From JAMXLO01 sp963776505 (GTDB taxonomy: Bacteria > Pseudomonadota > Alphaproteobacteria > Acetobacterales > Acetobacteraceae), in contig CAVZNH010000022.1 of NCBI GenBank assembly GCA_963776505.1, forward strand, positions 1-64,000: DNA of 64,000 bases. Reading direction: 5' to 3'. Both the position numbers and the translations under genes were made by a program. Under the pieces are notes generated by a model, which did no database searches, was not told the DNA's origin, and saw nothing but the letters and a program-made list of their open reading frames with translations. Below are positions 37,596 through 47,868 of the stretch, in pieces (the stretch's first letter is position 1; each line of letters begins with the position of its first letter).

Positions 37596-38654
37596 TTGAA
37601 GTTCAGCAATTTCCTGTTTCCGGAGAGCCGTGACCCCGCGTGTGATGGGCAGGTGATCGACGAGGTCCTGCGCGAGGCGCGGCTTACCGACGAGTTGGGC
37701 TTCGATGTGATCTGGCTGGCCGAGCACCATTTCGACGGCATCTGTGCCTATGTCGATCCGGTGAGCTTTGCCGCGGCATTGGCGGTCGCGACGAAGCGGG
37801 CGAAGATCGGCTTCGCGGTCGCGCAGATGTCGCTGCATCATCCGATCCGCATGGCGGAACAGTTGGCGCTGATCGACCACATCAGCAAGGGACGGCTGAT
37901 CGTCGGGCTGGGTCGCGGCACCGCGTATAACATCTACGATTACCAGGGCTACGGTCTCGATCACACTGAGGCGCAGGCGCGCTTCGAAGAAGCCGAAGCC
38001 ATCATGTTTCAGGCATGGCGTGGCGAGAGGTTCGAGCACCATGGCAAATTCTGGGACATCAAAGTGCCGATGCTGCGGCCGCTGCCCTACACCAAACCGC
38101 ATCCTCCAGTGATTCGCTCGGCCTCGAGCGAAGAGGGGATGCTGCACATCGCCCACCAAGGCCGGCCGTTCATGATGAACGTGCAGTCGAACGAGGTTAC
38201 CAGGCATCGCTTGGATCTGTATCGCCGCACGTTGCGCGAACAGGGCATGGATGACGCGGCTGTGGCACGGAACGTCGAGCAGTGCTGGGTGTGGCGCAAC
38301 GTGTTCGTCGCCGAGACCGATGCGGAGGCGGAGCGTATCGCCCTGCCGGCGTTTGAGGCGATGCACGAACATCGCGTGGCGATGCGCAAGCGCGTCTATG
38401 AGGAGCAGGGCGTTTCGATCGTGCCAATGCCGGCGCCAGGTGCGGCTCCCGCGGCGCGCACGGTCGTGGAGCACTCGCTGATCTACGGCTCGCCGGCGAC
38501 GGTCGCGGAGAAGCTGGCACAGGTGGCCGCGATCGGCGTCGGCGGCGCAATCATGCAGTTCCGGCTTGGGCCAATGTCCTACGACGATGTAGCGCAGAGC
38601 CTGACGCTGTTCATGCAGAAGGTCGCGCCGCAGATCCCGACGACGCCATCGTAG
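37596..38654 (+). CDS. LLM class flavin-dependent oxidoreductase (bacterial luciferase-like)
   Basis: 352 residues starting at TTG 37596 (KFSNFLFPESRD), supported by AGGAGG about 7 bases upstream; the frame upstream to 37533 is not homologous in character. Flavin-dependent monooxygenase pattern: ELGFDVIWLAEHHFDGICAY, KRAKIGFAVAQMSLHHPIRM, GKGRLIVGLGRGTAYNIYDY and QAWRGERFEHHGKFW. The substrate is unknown; the best-known relatives are alkanal or nitrilotriacetate-type monooxygenases using FMNH2. It is divergent from the propeller gene by 104 bases. Its 3' end overlaps the convergent flavin hydroxylase by 44 bases. Confidence 0.88.
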   Translation: MKFSNFLFPESRDPACDGQVIDEVLREARLTDELGFDVIWLAEHHFDGICAYVDPVSFAAALAVATKRAKIGFAVAQMSLHHPIRMAEQLALIDHISKGRLIVGLGRGTAYNIYDYQGYGLDHTEAQARFEEAEAIMFQAWRGERFEHHGKFWDIKVPMLRPLPYTKPHPPVIRSASSEEGMLHIAHQGRPFMMNVQSNEVTRHRLDLYRRTLREQGMDDAAVARNVEQCWVWRNVFVAETDAEAERIALPAFEAMHEHRVAMRKRVYEEQGVSIVPMPAPGAAPAARTVVEHSLIYGSPATVAEKLAQVAAIGVGGAIMQFRLGPMSYDDVAQSLTLFMQKVAPQIPTTPS

Positions 38655-40293
38655 CACCACGGACAAGGTCGATCAGTGCCATGGGTTCGTTAGGCTCGGC
38701 GTTGCCACGCCAGGCGACGTGCTGGTCGGGGCGCGACAGAACGAGTTTGTGCGCGTAAAGCGAGCGAGCTTCCTCTGCTTCCACGTCCAGAACGGCAAGC
38801 GGCATGCCGCGCTTTGCCGCCGCGCCCGCCAGCGCATCGACTGGCACGGATCGGTCGAAGCGCAGCAAGGTGAAGAATGCACCCAACGCGTCGTACAGAG
38901 ACCGTCCGTCGTGCAGCCAGATGTGCGGCGTGCGGCAGCCGGGCACAGTGGATGGCGTGAAGTCGTACATCGTATACGGTGGTGGCGCTTCCCCGTCATG
39001 GGCAGTAATCGGGGAGCCATCGTAGAAATAGCCAAAATTCAGCCCACCGCAGCAGAACTGTGGCGTATGAAGATCGATCAGCGCGCGGCCGAGACGCTCG
39101 CGCACGGCTTCGCCGTCGGGCCCGGAGTCTTCGATGTTGGCCGGGACCTCCGCGCGCGACCGCGCGACAGACATCGCGGTGTTCATCGCGTAGTGTGACA
39201 CCTGCTCGGTGATCGGCCTGCGCTCCGCCTCGTAGGCATCGAGGATTGCGGGTGCGGCCCAGCCTTGCAACACGCCGGCCAGCATCCATGACAGGTTCAT
39301 CGCATCGGCGATGCCGGCGTTCATGCCATAGCCGGCATACGGCACCCAGATATGCGCGGCATCGCCGCAGATGAATACGCGTCCATTGCGGAAACGATCA
39401 GCCAGCATGCGACGGCCGATCCAATCTTCCTGGGTCAGGACCTGGAATTCGAACTCAGGGCCGACGCCGAGGATCAGACGAATGCAGCGATCGCGGTCGA
39501 CCGTTGAAAAATCCGTTTCGTCCGGACGGAGATAGTTGTGGACCAGCCAGGTCTCGCGCCCGTCCACGGCAAACATGCCGGCGCTGCGTCGGGGATTCAG
39601 CGACTGCGTAGACCATGCCGGAACCGCCTGCATCCTCCGGATCAGCGAGGGTGCGCGGATGTAGGTGGATTGCGTGCGATTGATCAGTGCATCGCCCGTC
39701 AGCCGAGTGCCAATCTGCCGACGGATCTCGGAGGCGGGTCCATCGCAGCCGATCAGATAATCGGCGGTGATGAGCAATTTCCGGCCACTGTCCAGATCCT
39801 CTGCCTCTGCTGTCACCCCGTCCTCGGTCTGGTCGAAACCAAGGACACGAATGCGGCTCAGATAGCGCAGGCTCGGCATTGTCGCGGCATATTCGACGAG
39901 CAACGGCTCCAAGAAGATCTGGTTGATCCGATGAGGCGGTTCAGGCGTCGGCCACCATCCATCCGGGCCGTCCTTGGCCGTGTAGCGATCACGCCGGCAG
40001 GGTATTCTGATGCGTCCGAATTCCATGCCGGTGACGGTGGTACGGAACGCTATGTCGTTCGAGTAATCGTGCGGCATTCCGCCATCGCGTACGGAACGCG
40101 CCACCCCAAGCCGGCGGAAGATCTCCATCGTGCGCGCGGACACATGGTTGCATTTCACGCTTGGCGGTTCGCCGCGATGGCGCTGCTCCGCGACGATCAC
40201 GTCGATGCCTCGCCACGCGAGGTCCATTGCCAGGGTCGTACCGACCGGTCCGCCACCGACGATCAGGACTCGCGTTGCGAGGCGATCTTGCAT
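38611..40293 (-). CDS. FAD-dependent aromatic hydroxylase (PheA/TfdB/MhpA family)
   Basis: 560 residues from the ATG at 40293 (MQDRLATRVLIVGGGPVGTT), which overlaps the TPP-enzyme stop as TGATG. GxGxxG at the N-terminus, an SARTMEIFRRLGV block, the DG motif in YLIGCDGPASEIRRQ, and GD in VFICGDAAHIWVPYAGYGMN: class A flavoprotein monooxygenase. The long C-terminal thioredoxin-like dimerisation domain (HDGRSLYDALGAFFTLLRFD) matches phenol-type hydroxylases. It uses NAD(P)H and O2 to hydroxylate a ring. It is the last gene of a five-gene coupled chain. Confidence 0.9.
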   Translation of the reverse strand: MQDRLATRVLIVGGGPVGTTLAMDLAWRGIDVIVAEQRHRGEPPSVKCNHVSARTMEIFRRLGVARSVRDGGMPHDYSNDIAFRTTVTGMEFGRIRIPCRRDRYTAKDGPDGWWPTPEPPHRINQIFLEPLLVEYAATMPSLRYLSRIRVLGFDQTEDGVTAEAEDLDSGRKLLITADYLIGCDGPASEIRRQIGTRLTGDALINRTQSTYIRAPSLIRRMQAVPAWSTQSLNPRRSAGMFAVDGRETWLVHNYLRPDETDFSTVDRDRCIRLILGVGPEFEFQVLTQEDWIGRRMLADRFRNGRVFICGDAAHIWVPYAGYGMNAGIADAMNLSWMLAGVLQGWAAPAILDAYEAERRPITEQVSHYAMNTAMSVARSRAEVPANIEDSGPDGEAVRERLGRALIDLHTPQFCCGGLNFGYFYDGSPITAHDGEAPPPYTMYDFTPSTVPGCRTPHIWLHDGRSLYDALGAFFTLLRFDRSVPVDALAGAAAKRGMPLAVLDVEAEEARSLYAHKLVLSRPDQHVAWRGNAEPNEPMALIDLVRGATMASSGSAARPSA

Positions 40294-41991
40294 CAGGGCG
40301 GGCATATCACGTTCACCAACGCCTGCTGTCCGCCGCGCACGGCCGCCGCGGCACGACGCAATGCGTCCGGCAGATCGGCGGGCCGCTCGACACGTTCGCC
40401 ATGGCCGTCATGCGCCGCGACGATCTTCTCGAAGTTCGGCGGTGGCAGATCGGCGAGCAGGCGACCATCGCCCTGCGCCGCAACGCCACTGCCATACATG
40501 TCGAGTGTCGCGCGTCGCACCGCATTGTACAGCGCATTGTTGTAGATCACTGTCAGCACCGGCAGGTTTTGCATCTGTGCGACGTAATGGCACGCGGTGG
40601 GATTGGCGAACATGTAGGCGCCATCGCCCAGCACCGACAGCACCTGCCGCTGTGGCGCGGCGAGTTTCGCGCCGAGCGAAGCGCCGAACCCCCAGCCCAG
40701 ACCGCCGGCGTTGCTCACTGCGAACAGGCTGCCCGGTTTCTCCAGCGGGCAGTACTCCTGACGGAACGAGTATTCCGAGATGACGATCGTGTCCGGGTCC
40801 ACCACTTCGCGCAGGCAATGGTTCAGCCAGGTCAGCGTGTTCTTGTTGCTCCGCCCCGCCTGTTCCGCTTCGTCGTGCCATTGCGCGTGCAGCTGCGCCG
40901 ATCGCGCGACAAGCCGAGCGCGCCGTTCGTCAACATGGGCGCCGGTGCGGCCCTCCATTGCCTGCTCCAGAGCTTCCAGCACGGAAAGCGCGGTCGCGGT
41001 GATCGTCAGGTCGGAGGGGAAGCTGCGCATCGGATAGCGCGCATAGAGCGGGTCCTCGCCGATCTGCACGATGCGCGCGCCGGCCGGCGGCGCTTCCTTA
41101 CTCGGCAACCATGGCACATCGCCTTCGATGACGATCACCAGGTCGGCGTCGTCCAGCAGCGGGCCCGGCATCGAGCCCTGGAACATCGGATGGTTCGCGG
41201 ACATCGCGAAGTAGCGAGTGTTGTACGGGATCACCGGCAGTGCCCAGCGCTCCGCCAGTCGCGCCAGCACCACCGCATCGCGCGGGTCCTGACCGAGCAG
41301 ACCGGTGATCACGACAGGCGCACCGCGCGGCGGCGATCCAGTCGGCGAGTTGTTCGATGTCGGCGGGCGACGGCACCGGTGCGCGCGGCCCGGCGCGATG
41401 CGCGCGATTGCTCTCCGCCGGCGCATGCACGACTTCGCCCAGTACCTCGCGCGGCAACGAGAGATAGACAGGACCTTTCGGCGAAGCCATCGCGAGTTCC
41501 AGCGCGCGATCGACCACGGTCGCGGCCTGGTCGCCACGCTTCATCTCGTAGTCCCACTTCACCATCTCGCGCAGCATGCCGGCCTGGTCGTACATCTCCT
41601 GCGCCCAGTGGATGTGCGCACTGCGCGAGCCCTCTGCGCCCGTCTCGGTGAACGGCGTGCGGCCAGAGGTCAACAGCACCGGCACGCGGTCACGGCTGGC
41701 ATCAATCAGCATGTTGATCGAGTTCGCCGTGCCAACGTTGGTGTGCAGCATCACCGCCTGTGGCCGCCCGGAGACCATCGTGTAGCCATGCGCCATCGAC
41801 ATCGCGGCATTCTCGTGAGGCACCACCATCGGGCGAGGTACCTTGCGGTTGGTGTGGGCGGCGCGCGCGAAGGCCTCGACGATCGGCGCAAAGTCGGTGC
41901 CGGGATTGCAAAACAGGTGGTCGATGCCGTGCGCGGCGAGCGCTTCCAGGTAGTCTTCGGCCGCGATGCGTGTCCGAGGTTCGCTATCCAT
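40293..41991 (-). pseudogene. Thiamine-diphosphate-dependent enzyme (benzoylformate decarboxylase/ALS-like), frameshifted
   Basis: Start at 41991 (MDSEPRTRIAAEDYLEALAA). Catalytic Glu60 in VPHENAAMSMAHGYTMVSGR, and VYLSLPREVLGE. The frame breaks near 41330; the other frame continues PVVITGLLGQDPRD, VIEGDVPWLPS and the TPP/Mg motif GDGAYMF..(26)..NN (VIYNN). It is FAD-free in appearance, closer to decarboxylases and sulfopyruvate-like enzymes than to ALS. Its start overlaps the alpha/beta-hydrolase stop by 8 bases, and its stop overlaps the hydroxylase start (TGATG). Probable role: decarboxylation or carboligation of a 2-oxo acid in the operon's pathway. Confidence 0.82.
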
Positions 41992-42790
41992 TTCGACTGC
42001 TCCTGTTCGCGGTACGAGACCGCAGGAAATTCACTACCGTGTCAGCCAGCAGCGCAGGTTTTTCGACTGGAAGCGCATGGCCGACATCGGCAAGTTCGAT
42101 CACCGTCGCACGGTCGCCGATCTCGCTGCGCAGCAACCTCCCGTTTCCAACCGGAGCGCTGACATCGCACAGCCCTTGCACGATCAGCACGTCGGCGGTG
42201 CCGGCTGCCCACCAGTCGTCCACCGGTGTCGCCGCCGCCGCGGCGAGATAGGCGCGCATCACCGGCTGCGACCAGCCGTTGAGCCACGGCGTGATGTCGC
42301 TGCCAGGCGCGAACCACGCTGCGCGCACCGCCGCCGCGCGAGTATCGGCGGGGGTGTCAACCGCCTGCGCCAGACGGATCGCCTCGGCGATCCCCGGCGT
42401 CGGCTGCACCTTGCCACTGGACGACAGGAGCACGACGAGACTGACCAGTTCCGGGCGATCCGAGGCGAGGCAACGAGCGATGCGATTGCCGAACGCATGA
42501 CCGATCACCACGGCGGGCCCGTCGCATAGTGCCTCGATCACCGCGGCGATGTCGTGTGCCAGATCGTGCAGCGTGATGCCATCCAGCCTGCCAGTGCTTC
42601 CGTCCATGCCGCGCGGTTCCGGTAGAATCGCGCGATATCCGGCGATGACGAGGTGTTCGGCGAACACATCGAGATCGTGGCTCGAACGGCCGAGCCCTGG
42701 CAGCAGCAACAGCGCCGGGCCGGCACCGAGCGCGCGTACCGCGATGTCAGCTCCGTCGGCTTCGACACGTGCGTAGGCAAACGCCGTCAT
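41984..42790 (-). CDS. Alpha/beta-fold hydrolase with Ala at the nucleophile position
   Basis: 268 residues from the ATG at 42790 (MTAFAYARVEADGADIAVRA). The alpha/beta-hydrolase fold is clear: oxyanion region LLLLPGLGRSSHDLD, strand-elbow motif VVIGHAFGNRIARCLASDRP, acid in LCDVSAP and His in DVGHALPVEKP. At the nucleophile elbow the sequence is G97-H-A99-F-G101, so the Ser of GxSxG is replaced by Ala while the acid and His are kept. Either it is not a classical serine hydrolase or it works by a different mechanism (lyase/cofactor-free dioxygenase-like). The start overlaps the binding-protein stop as ATGA. Confidence 0.85.
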   Translation of the reverse strand: MTAFAYARVEADGADIAVRALGAGPALLLLPGLGRSSHDLDVFAEHLVIAGYRAILPEPRGMDGSTGRLDGITLHDLAHDIAAVIEALCDGPAVVIGHAFGNRIARCLASDRPELVSLVVLLSSSGKVQPTPGIAEAIRLAQAVDTPADTRAAAVRAAWFAPGSDITPWLNGWSQPVMRAYLAAAAATPVDDWWAAGTADVLIVQGLCDVSAPVGNGRLLRSEIGDRATVIELADVGHALPVEKPALLADTVVNFLRSRTANRSSRNG

Positions 42791-44365
42791 GTCTTCGCGA
42801 TGTTCCAATAGACGACGGTGTTGGTCTTCAGCACGCCCTTGACGTTGCTGCGCCACAGGAACGGCTGTCTGAACTGGCCCAGCGGCACATACGGCAGCGA
42901 CTGCCACAGTTGGCGATGCATCGCATCCAGCAATGCCCTCTGCTTCGCCGGATCGGTCTCGCGGATGTATTGCATCCGCATATCCTCTTCCGCCTGATCG
43001 CACGGCCAGCCAGGAAAGTTCTTGCCGTCGCAGGTGGTGATGGTCGAGGGACTCGTCAGCGGACTGGCAAGCTGCGCGCCGTTGGCGCTGGTGTGGAACA
43101 GGTTCCAACCGCCTTTCGATGGCGCGTCCTTCTTGGCACGACGTGCCGCCACGCTGCCCCAGTCGGAGAGCTGCATGTCCACGTTCATGCCGATCTGCTT
43201 CAACAGATCGGCGGTGATCAGGCTCATGCGCTGATACGGCAGCACGTCGGAGCCGCCGATCAGTACCACAGGCCTGCCGTCGTAGCCCGAACTCGCGCAC
43301 CAGGGCGCGCGCCTTGTCCAGGTCGGGCTTGCGGTAGTCCTCGGATCCCACCTCGGTGCCGTTCGGGCTGCCGCACACCCAGAACGCGTAACACTCGCGC
43401 CAATATTTCGGGTCACCGTAAGCGGCCGACATGTAGTCGCGCTGGCTCACCGCATGTGCGACGGCCTGGCGCGCCTTCACGTTGTCGAACGGCGGCCACA
43501 GCGAATTGAAGCGCAGCACGGCATAGGTCTCGATGGGCCACACGTCGCCGATGACGATGTTGCTGTCATTCGCGACGGTGGGCAGCAGGTCAAGCGGCGG
43601 CGCATCGAGGAAATCCACCTCGCCCTGGCGCAGTGCCGCATAGGCAACAGCGGCGTCTGGCATGATCATCCACTCGACGCGATCGACCAGAACGCGCTTG
43701 CCGCCAGCAAAGCCGCTGGCAGGTTCGGCGCGCGGGACGTATTCGGCAAACTTCTCGTAGACCAGCTTGTTGCCTGGCTGATACTCGTTCTCGACGAAGC
43801 GGAACGGGCCGGAGCCGATGCGCGCCTTCACCGGCGTGAACGGGTCGGTCAGCGCATCCTTCTCGCGCATGATGCCACCCATCACGCCGTTGCTTCCGCA
43901 TAGCAGGAACTCGACGTAGTGAAACAGCTCCTTGAGCCGCAGCGTGAACGTCCTGTCGTCCTTGGCTTGCAGCTCCGTGACCAGGCTCGCGAGAATCTGG
44001 TTCTGCGTGTCGCGCACCAGCAGTCGCCGCAGTGTCGCGACGACATCCCGCGACGTCACCGGAGTAAGGTCGTGGAACTTCAGGCCGGGGCGCAGTGTGA
44101 AGCTGTACAGCAGGCCATCGTCGGACTTGCTCCACGTCTCCACCATCTGCGGCCGCGCGACCATGTTGGCGTCCCAGCTGAACAGCGTGTCGTAGATCAG
44201 TGCCGCGTGTTCCTGGGTGGCGTTCACGCCTGACTGGTGCGGATCGAATACCTGCGGTTCTGCTTGCGGGACGACGCGCAACACGGACTTCGCGCTTTGT
44301 GCGTGCGCACCGGTGCTGATCGCCAGCGCGGCCGCGCCGAGACCGAACCGGCGCCGGCCGATCAT
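42787..44365 (-). pseudogene. ABC transporter substrate-binding protein, family 5, frameshifted
   Basis: Start at 44365 (MIGRRRFGLGAAALAISTGA), a twin-arginine-like (RRRF) signal peptide. Family 5 features: LRVVPQAEPQVFDPHQSGVN, YSFTLRPGLKFHDLTPVTSRD, VRARIGSGPF-like block and RQAVAHAVSQRDYM. Near 43293 the frame shifts; the second frame continues GYDGRPVVLIGGSDVLPYQR, TADLLKQIGMNVDMQLSDWG and VVYWNIAKT. It is flanked by overlaps at both ends: ATGA with the XDH-type gene upstream and ATGA with the hydrolase downstream. It should deliver the substrate of this operon to an ABC importer encoded elsewhere. Confidence 0.82.
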
Positions 44366-46668
44366 TGGTGTTTCGCGTCCCGCATTGCACGCCAGATGCG
44401 TTCCGGCGTGGCCGGCATATCGATGTGCGTGACGCCGAGTGGCGCGAGTGCATCCAGCACGGCTGCGATGATCGCCTGAGGTGACGCCATCGCGCCGGCC
44501 TGGCCGGAGCCTTTCACGCCAAGCGGGTTGGCGTTCGTCGGCACGCCCGTCAGCGTGATGTCGAACTGGGGCAGATCCTGGGCGCGGGGCAACGTATAAT
44601 CCATGAACGAACCGCTGAGCATCTGACCTGAATCCGGATCATAGACGGTGTGCTCCAGCATCGCCTGGCCGATGCCTTGCGCGACGCCACCTTGCACCTG
44701 CCCGACCGTCAGCATCGGATTGATCAGGGTGCCGAAGTCGTCAACCGCCGTGTAGCGCAGCAGCGTGAGCGCGCCTGTGTCCGGATCAACTTCCACCTCG
44801 GCGATATGGCAGCCGTTCGGAAAGGTGATCAGGTCGAGCAGGTTCCAGACATAGGTATCGAGACCAGGTGACATGCCGTCAGGCAGATTGGCCTGATCAC
44901 GCGCGGCCCGCGCAACCGCGAGCAGATCGATGGCGCGATTAGGATCTTCGCGCAACGCGAACCGGCCATCGACGAAAACCACCTGCTCCACCGACGCCTG
45001 CAACAGGCGCGCCGCGATGGCGCGGCCTTTCGCCAGCATCGTGTCCACTGCCTTGCACAGTGCGGCACCACCCATGTGCATGGAGCGCGCTCCGCCATGG
45101 CCGTTGCCGGCACGCACGATCGCGGTGTCTGCCTGCACATAGCGAAACGCCTCGATCGGCAGACCGAGCAGATCGGCGGCGATCTGCGCGTAGGCGGTCT
45201 CATGGCCCATGCCGTTCGACTGCGTGCCAACCAGCAGCGCCACGCGACCATCGTCATCGAAGCGCAGTTCGGCACCCTCGTTCGGCGCGCCGCGTGCGGT
45301 CTCCATGAAGCAGATCACGCCGATGCCGCGCAGCATGCCGCCACGTTCCGATGCCTCGCGCCGTGCAGCGAAACCCGTGTGATCCGCCGCGACAATCGCA
45401 TCGTCGAGGTTGTCGGCGAAGCGGCCGCAATCGATGACGGTGCCAAGCGCCTTGCGGTAGGGGAACTCGCGAACCAGGTTGCGGCGCCGAAGCTCGATCG
45501 CGTCGAACCCGCAGCGTCGCGCGGCTTCGTCGATCAGGCGCTCGATCATGTAGTTCACTTCCGGCTTGCCGGCGCCGCGATAGGCGTCGATCGGCACGGT
45601 GTTGGTGAACACGCCGTGGACGTCCATGAAGATGGCGGGGATGACGTAGCCGCTGCCGATCGCATTTGCCGGTGCGTTGGTGGAGCTGCCTGGTCCGCCG
45701 GATGACAGATAGGCCCCGAGATTGGCGACGGTCGCGACATCCAGCGCGAGGAAGTGGCCTTCAGCGTCCAAAGCAAGTCGCGCTCGTGTGACGTTGTCGC
45801 GGCCTTGCGCGGTGGTGACGAAGTCCTCCGCGCGTTCGCTCATCCACCGCACCGGACGGCCGAGTGCGCGCGCGGCCCACAGCAGCATCACCCATTCAGG
45901 ATACAGCGCGTTCTTCACACCGAAGCCGCCACCGACGTCCGGGCAGGCGATCTGCATCGTCTCGGGCGGCACGCGGAACACGTGGTCGGCAAGCTGGGTC
46001 TGCAGCGCGTGCACGCCGGCGCCGGAGAACATCAGGTGAAAGCCATCGCCATCGTGTCTGGCAATCGCCCCGCGCGGTTCCAGCGCCGAGATCACGATGC
46101 GGTTGTTGATCAGCTCCAGTTCGACGACATGAGCGGCGCTGGCGATCGCGCTTGCGTACGCCCTCGCGGTCCCCCTTCTGAAATTGGTAGGACAGGTTGC
46201 CGGGCGCCTGCTGCCACAGTTGCGGCGCGCCGGACTCGCAGCGCTGCCGGACCATCGATCACCGACGGCAGCGGTTGCCAGTCGACCACGACACAGTTCA
46301 GCTGCATCGCGTGCCGCTGAGTGCAACTCGGCAACCACGAACGCGACCGGATCACCGACGTGGCGTGCCCGGTCCGAGGCCAACGCGGAGCGCGGCGGCA
46401 CGATCATCGGAGCCACACTGGCCACTGGCACAGTGCATGGCAGCGGACCCAGCTCGGCAAGATCGGCAGCGGTGAACACGCCGAGCACGCCGGGTACGCT
46501 GCGCGCTGCCGTGGCATCGATACGCGCTATCGTGGCGTGAGCATGCGGCGACCGCACGACCTGCATCCAGGTCTGGCCCGCGACTTCGATGTCCTCGATG
46601 TATTGGCCGCGCCCGGTCAGGAAGCGCGCGTCTTCAAGCCGAGGCAGTGACTGGCCGCGGAAGGACAT
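44362..46668 (-). pseudogene. Xanthine dehydrogenase family molybdopterin-binding subunit, locally triple-frameshifted
   Basis: Start at 46668 (MSFRGQSLPRLEDARFLTGR), the typical N-terminus of the CoxL/aldehyde-oxidase large subunit. Later blocks: CPDVGGGFGVKNALYPEWVM, DAYRGAGKPEVNYMIERLID, TQSNGMGHETAYAQIAADLL and VGQVQGGVAQGIGQAM. The region 46165-46310 changes frame three times with no net shift, giving a nonsense stretch of about 45 residues. Reading the other frames restores DWQPLPSVIDGPAAL and QLWQQAPGNLSYQFQKGDRE. The active-site Glu (GVGEAG in relatives) is Gln here, GSGQAGAMASPQA. The FAD and FeS subunits are not adjacent. It would hydroxylate a heterocycle or aldehyde. It overlaps the binding protein (ATGA). 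Confidence 0.8.
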
Positions 46669-46716
46669 GGTTCATCCTGGAGTCGGGAACGCTCGGTGGC
46701 AAGCTGCCGTGTTGCG

Positions 46717-47856
46717 TCAGTCGGCCTCGGCGACCTCGTCCTGCTTCCGCGCCTTGATCCGCGTCATCGCCTGCTCGACATGCGCACTGAATACGAACTC
46801 GGCCGGCCGCTGATTGGCCAGCGGGATGTCCGGTGCCATGGGACCATCCGTGCGGATGCCGCGCAGCGCCTGTGCAGCGGCCTTCCACGGCCGACGCACC
46901 GTTTCGCTGACCGCGGTCGCCTCGTAGCCGGAATGCACCATGCAGTCGGCGCACTTCTCGTAGTTGCCGGTGCCGTAGCGATCCCAGTCGGTCTCCTCCA
47001 TCAGCTCTTTGAAGCTCTTCGCGTAGCCTTCGCCGAGCAGGTAGCAGGGGCGCTGCCAGCCGAAATAGGTGCGTGTGGGGTTGCCCCACGGGGTGCAGTG
47101 GAACGTCTGGTTGCCGGCCAGGAAGTCCAGGAACATCGAGGACTGGTTGAACGCCCATTTCGTTTTGCCCTGGCGGGCGAAGATGCCGCGGAACAGTTCC
47201 TTGGTCTTCCGGCGATTGAGAAAGTGCTGCTGATCCGGCGCCCGCTCATAGGCATAGCCCGGCGAGACGGAGATGCCGTCTACGCCCATCGCCATCACGT
47301 CGTCGAAGAACGTCGCCACACGCTCAGGATTTGCGTTATCGAACAGTGTGGCGTTGATGATGGTGCGGAAGCCGCGCGCCTTCGCCGCGGCGATCGCGGC
47401 CACCGCCCGATCGTACACGCCGTCCTGGCATACCGAGATGTCGTGCTCCTCGCGCGAGCCGTCCAGGTGCACCGACCAGGAGAACCATTTGCTGGGCTGG
47501 AACAGGTGCATCTTCTTTTCCAACAGCAGCGCGTTGGTGCAGACGATGACGAACTTCTTCCGCGCGATCGCACCCTGCACGATCTGCTCGATCTCGCGGT
47601 GCAGCAGCGGCTCGCCGCCGGCGATCACCACCACGGGGGCGCCGCACTCGTCGATCGCCTCCATGCATTCGGCGACCGACAGGCGCTGGTTCAGGATCTC
47701 CGCCGGATAGTCGATCTTGCCGCAGCCTGCGCAGGCCAGGTTGCAGCGAAACAGCGGCTCCAGCATCAGCACCAGGGGGTAACGCTTCCGCCCGAGCAGA
47801 TGCTGCTTCACGACATAGGCGCCGACGCGGAGCGCCTGGTTCAGCGGCACGGCCAT
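46717..47856 (-). CDS. hpnH: Adenosyl-hopene transferase HpnH (radical SAM)
   Basis: 379 residues. Radical-SAM cluster Cys38, Cys42 and Cys45 (FRCNLACAGCGKIDYP), preceded by the family N-terminus MAVPLNQALRVGAYVVKQHL. Other conserved blocks are GGEPLLHREIEQIV, FQPSKWFSWSVHLDGSREEH, FLNRRKTKELFRGIFA and CTPWGNPTRTYFGWQRPCYL, plus a C-terminal cysteine pair. HpnH adds a 5'-deoxyadenosyl radical to diploptene, giving adenosylhopane, the first side-chain step of bacteriohopanepolyols. It is 12 bases downstream of ispH in the same direction. Very high-confidence family assignment. Confidence 0.96.
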   Translation of the reverse strand: MAVPLNQALRVGAYVVKQHLLGRKRYPLVLMLEPLFRCNLACAGCGKIDYPAEILNQRLSVAECMEAIDECGAPVVVIAGGEPLLHREIEQIVQGAIARKKFVIVCTNALLLEKKMHLFQPSKWFSWSVHLDGSREEHDISVCQDGVYDRAVAAIAAAKARGFRTIINATLFDNANPERVATFFDDVMAMGVDGISVSPGYAYERAPDQQHFLNRRKTKELFRGIFARQGKTKWAFNQSSMFLDFLAGNQTFHCTPWGNPTRTYFGWQRPCYLLGEGYAKSFKELMEETDWDRYGTGNYEKCADCMVHSGYEATAVSETVRRPWKAAAQALRGIRTDGPMAPDIPLANQRPAEFVFSAHVEQAMTRIKARKQDEVAEAD

Positions 47857-47868
47857 AGTCTCGATCCT

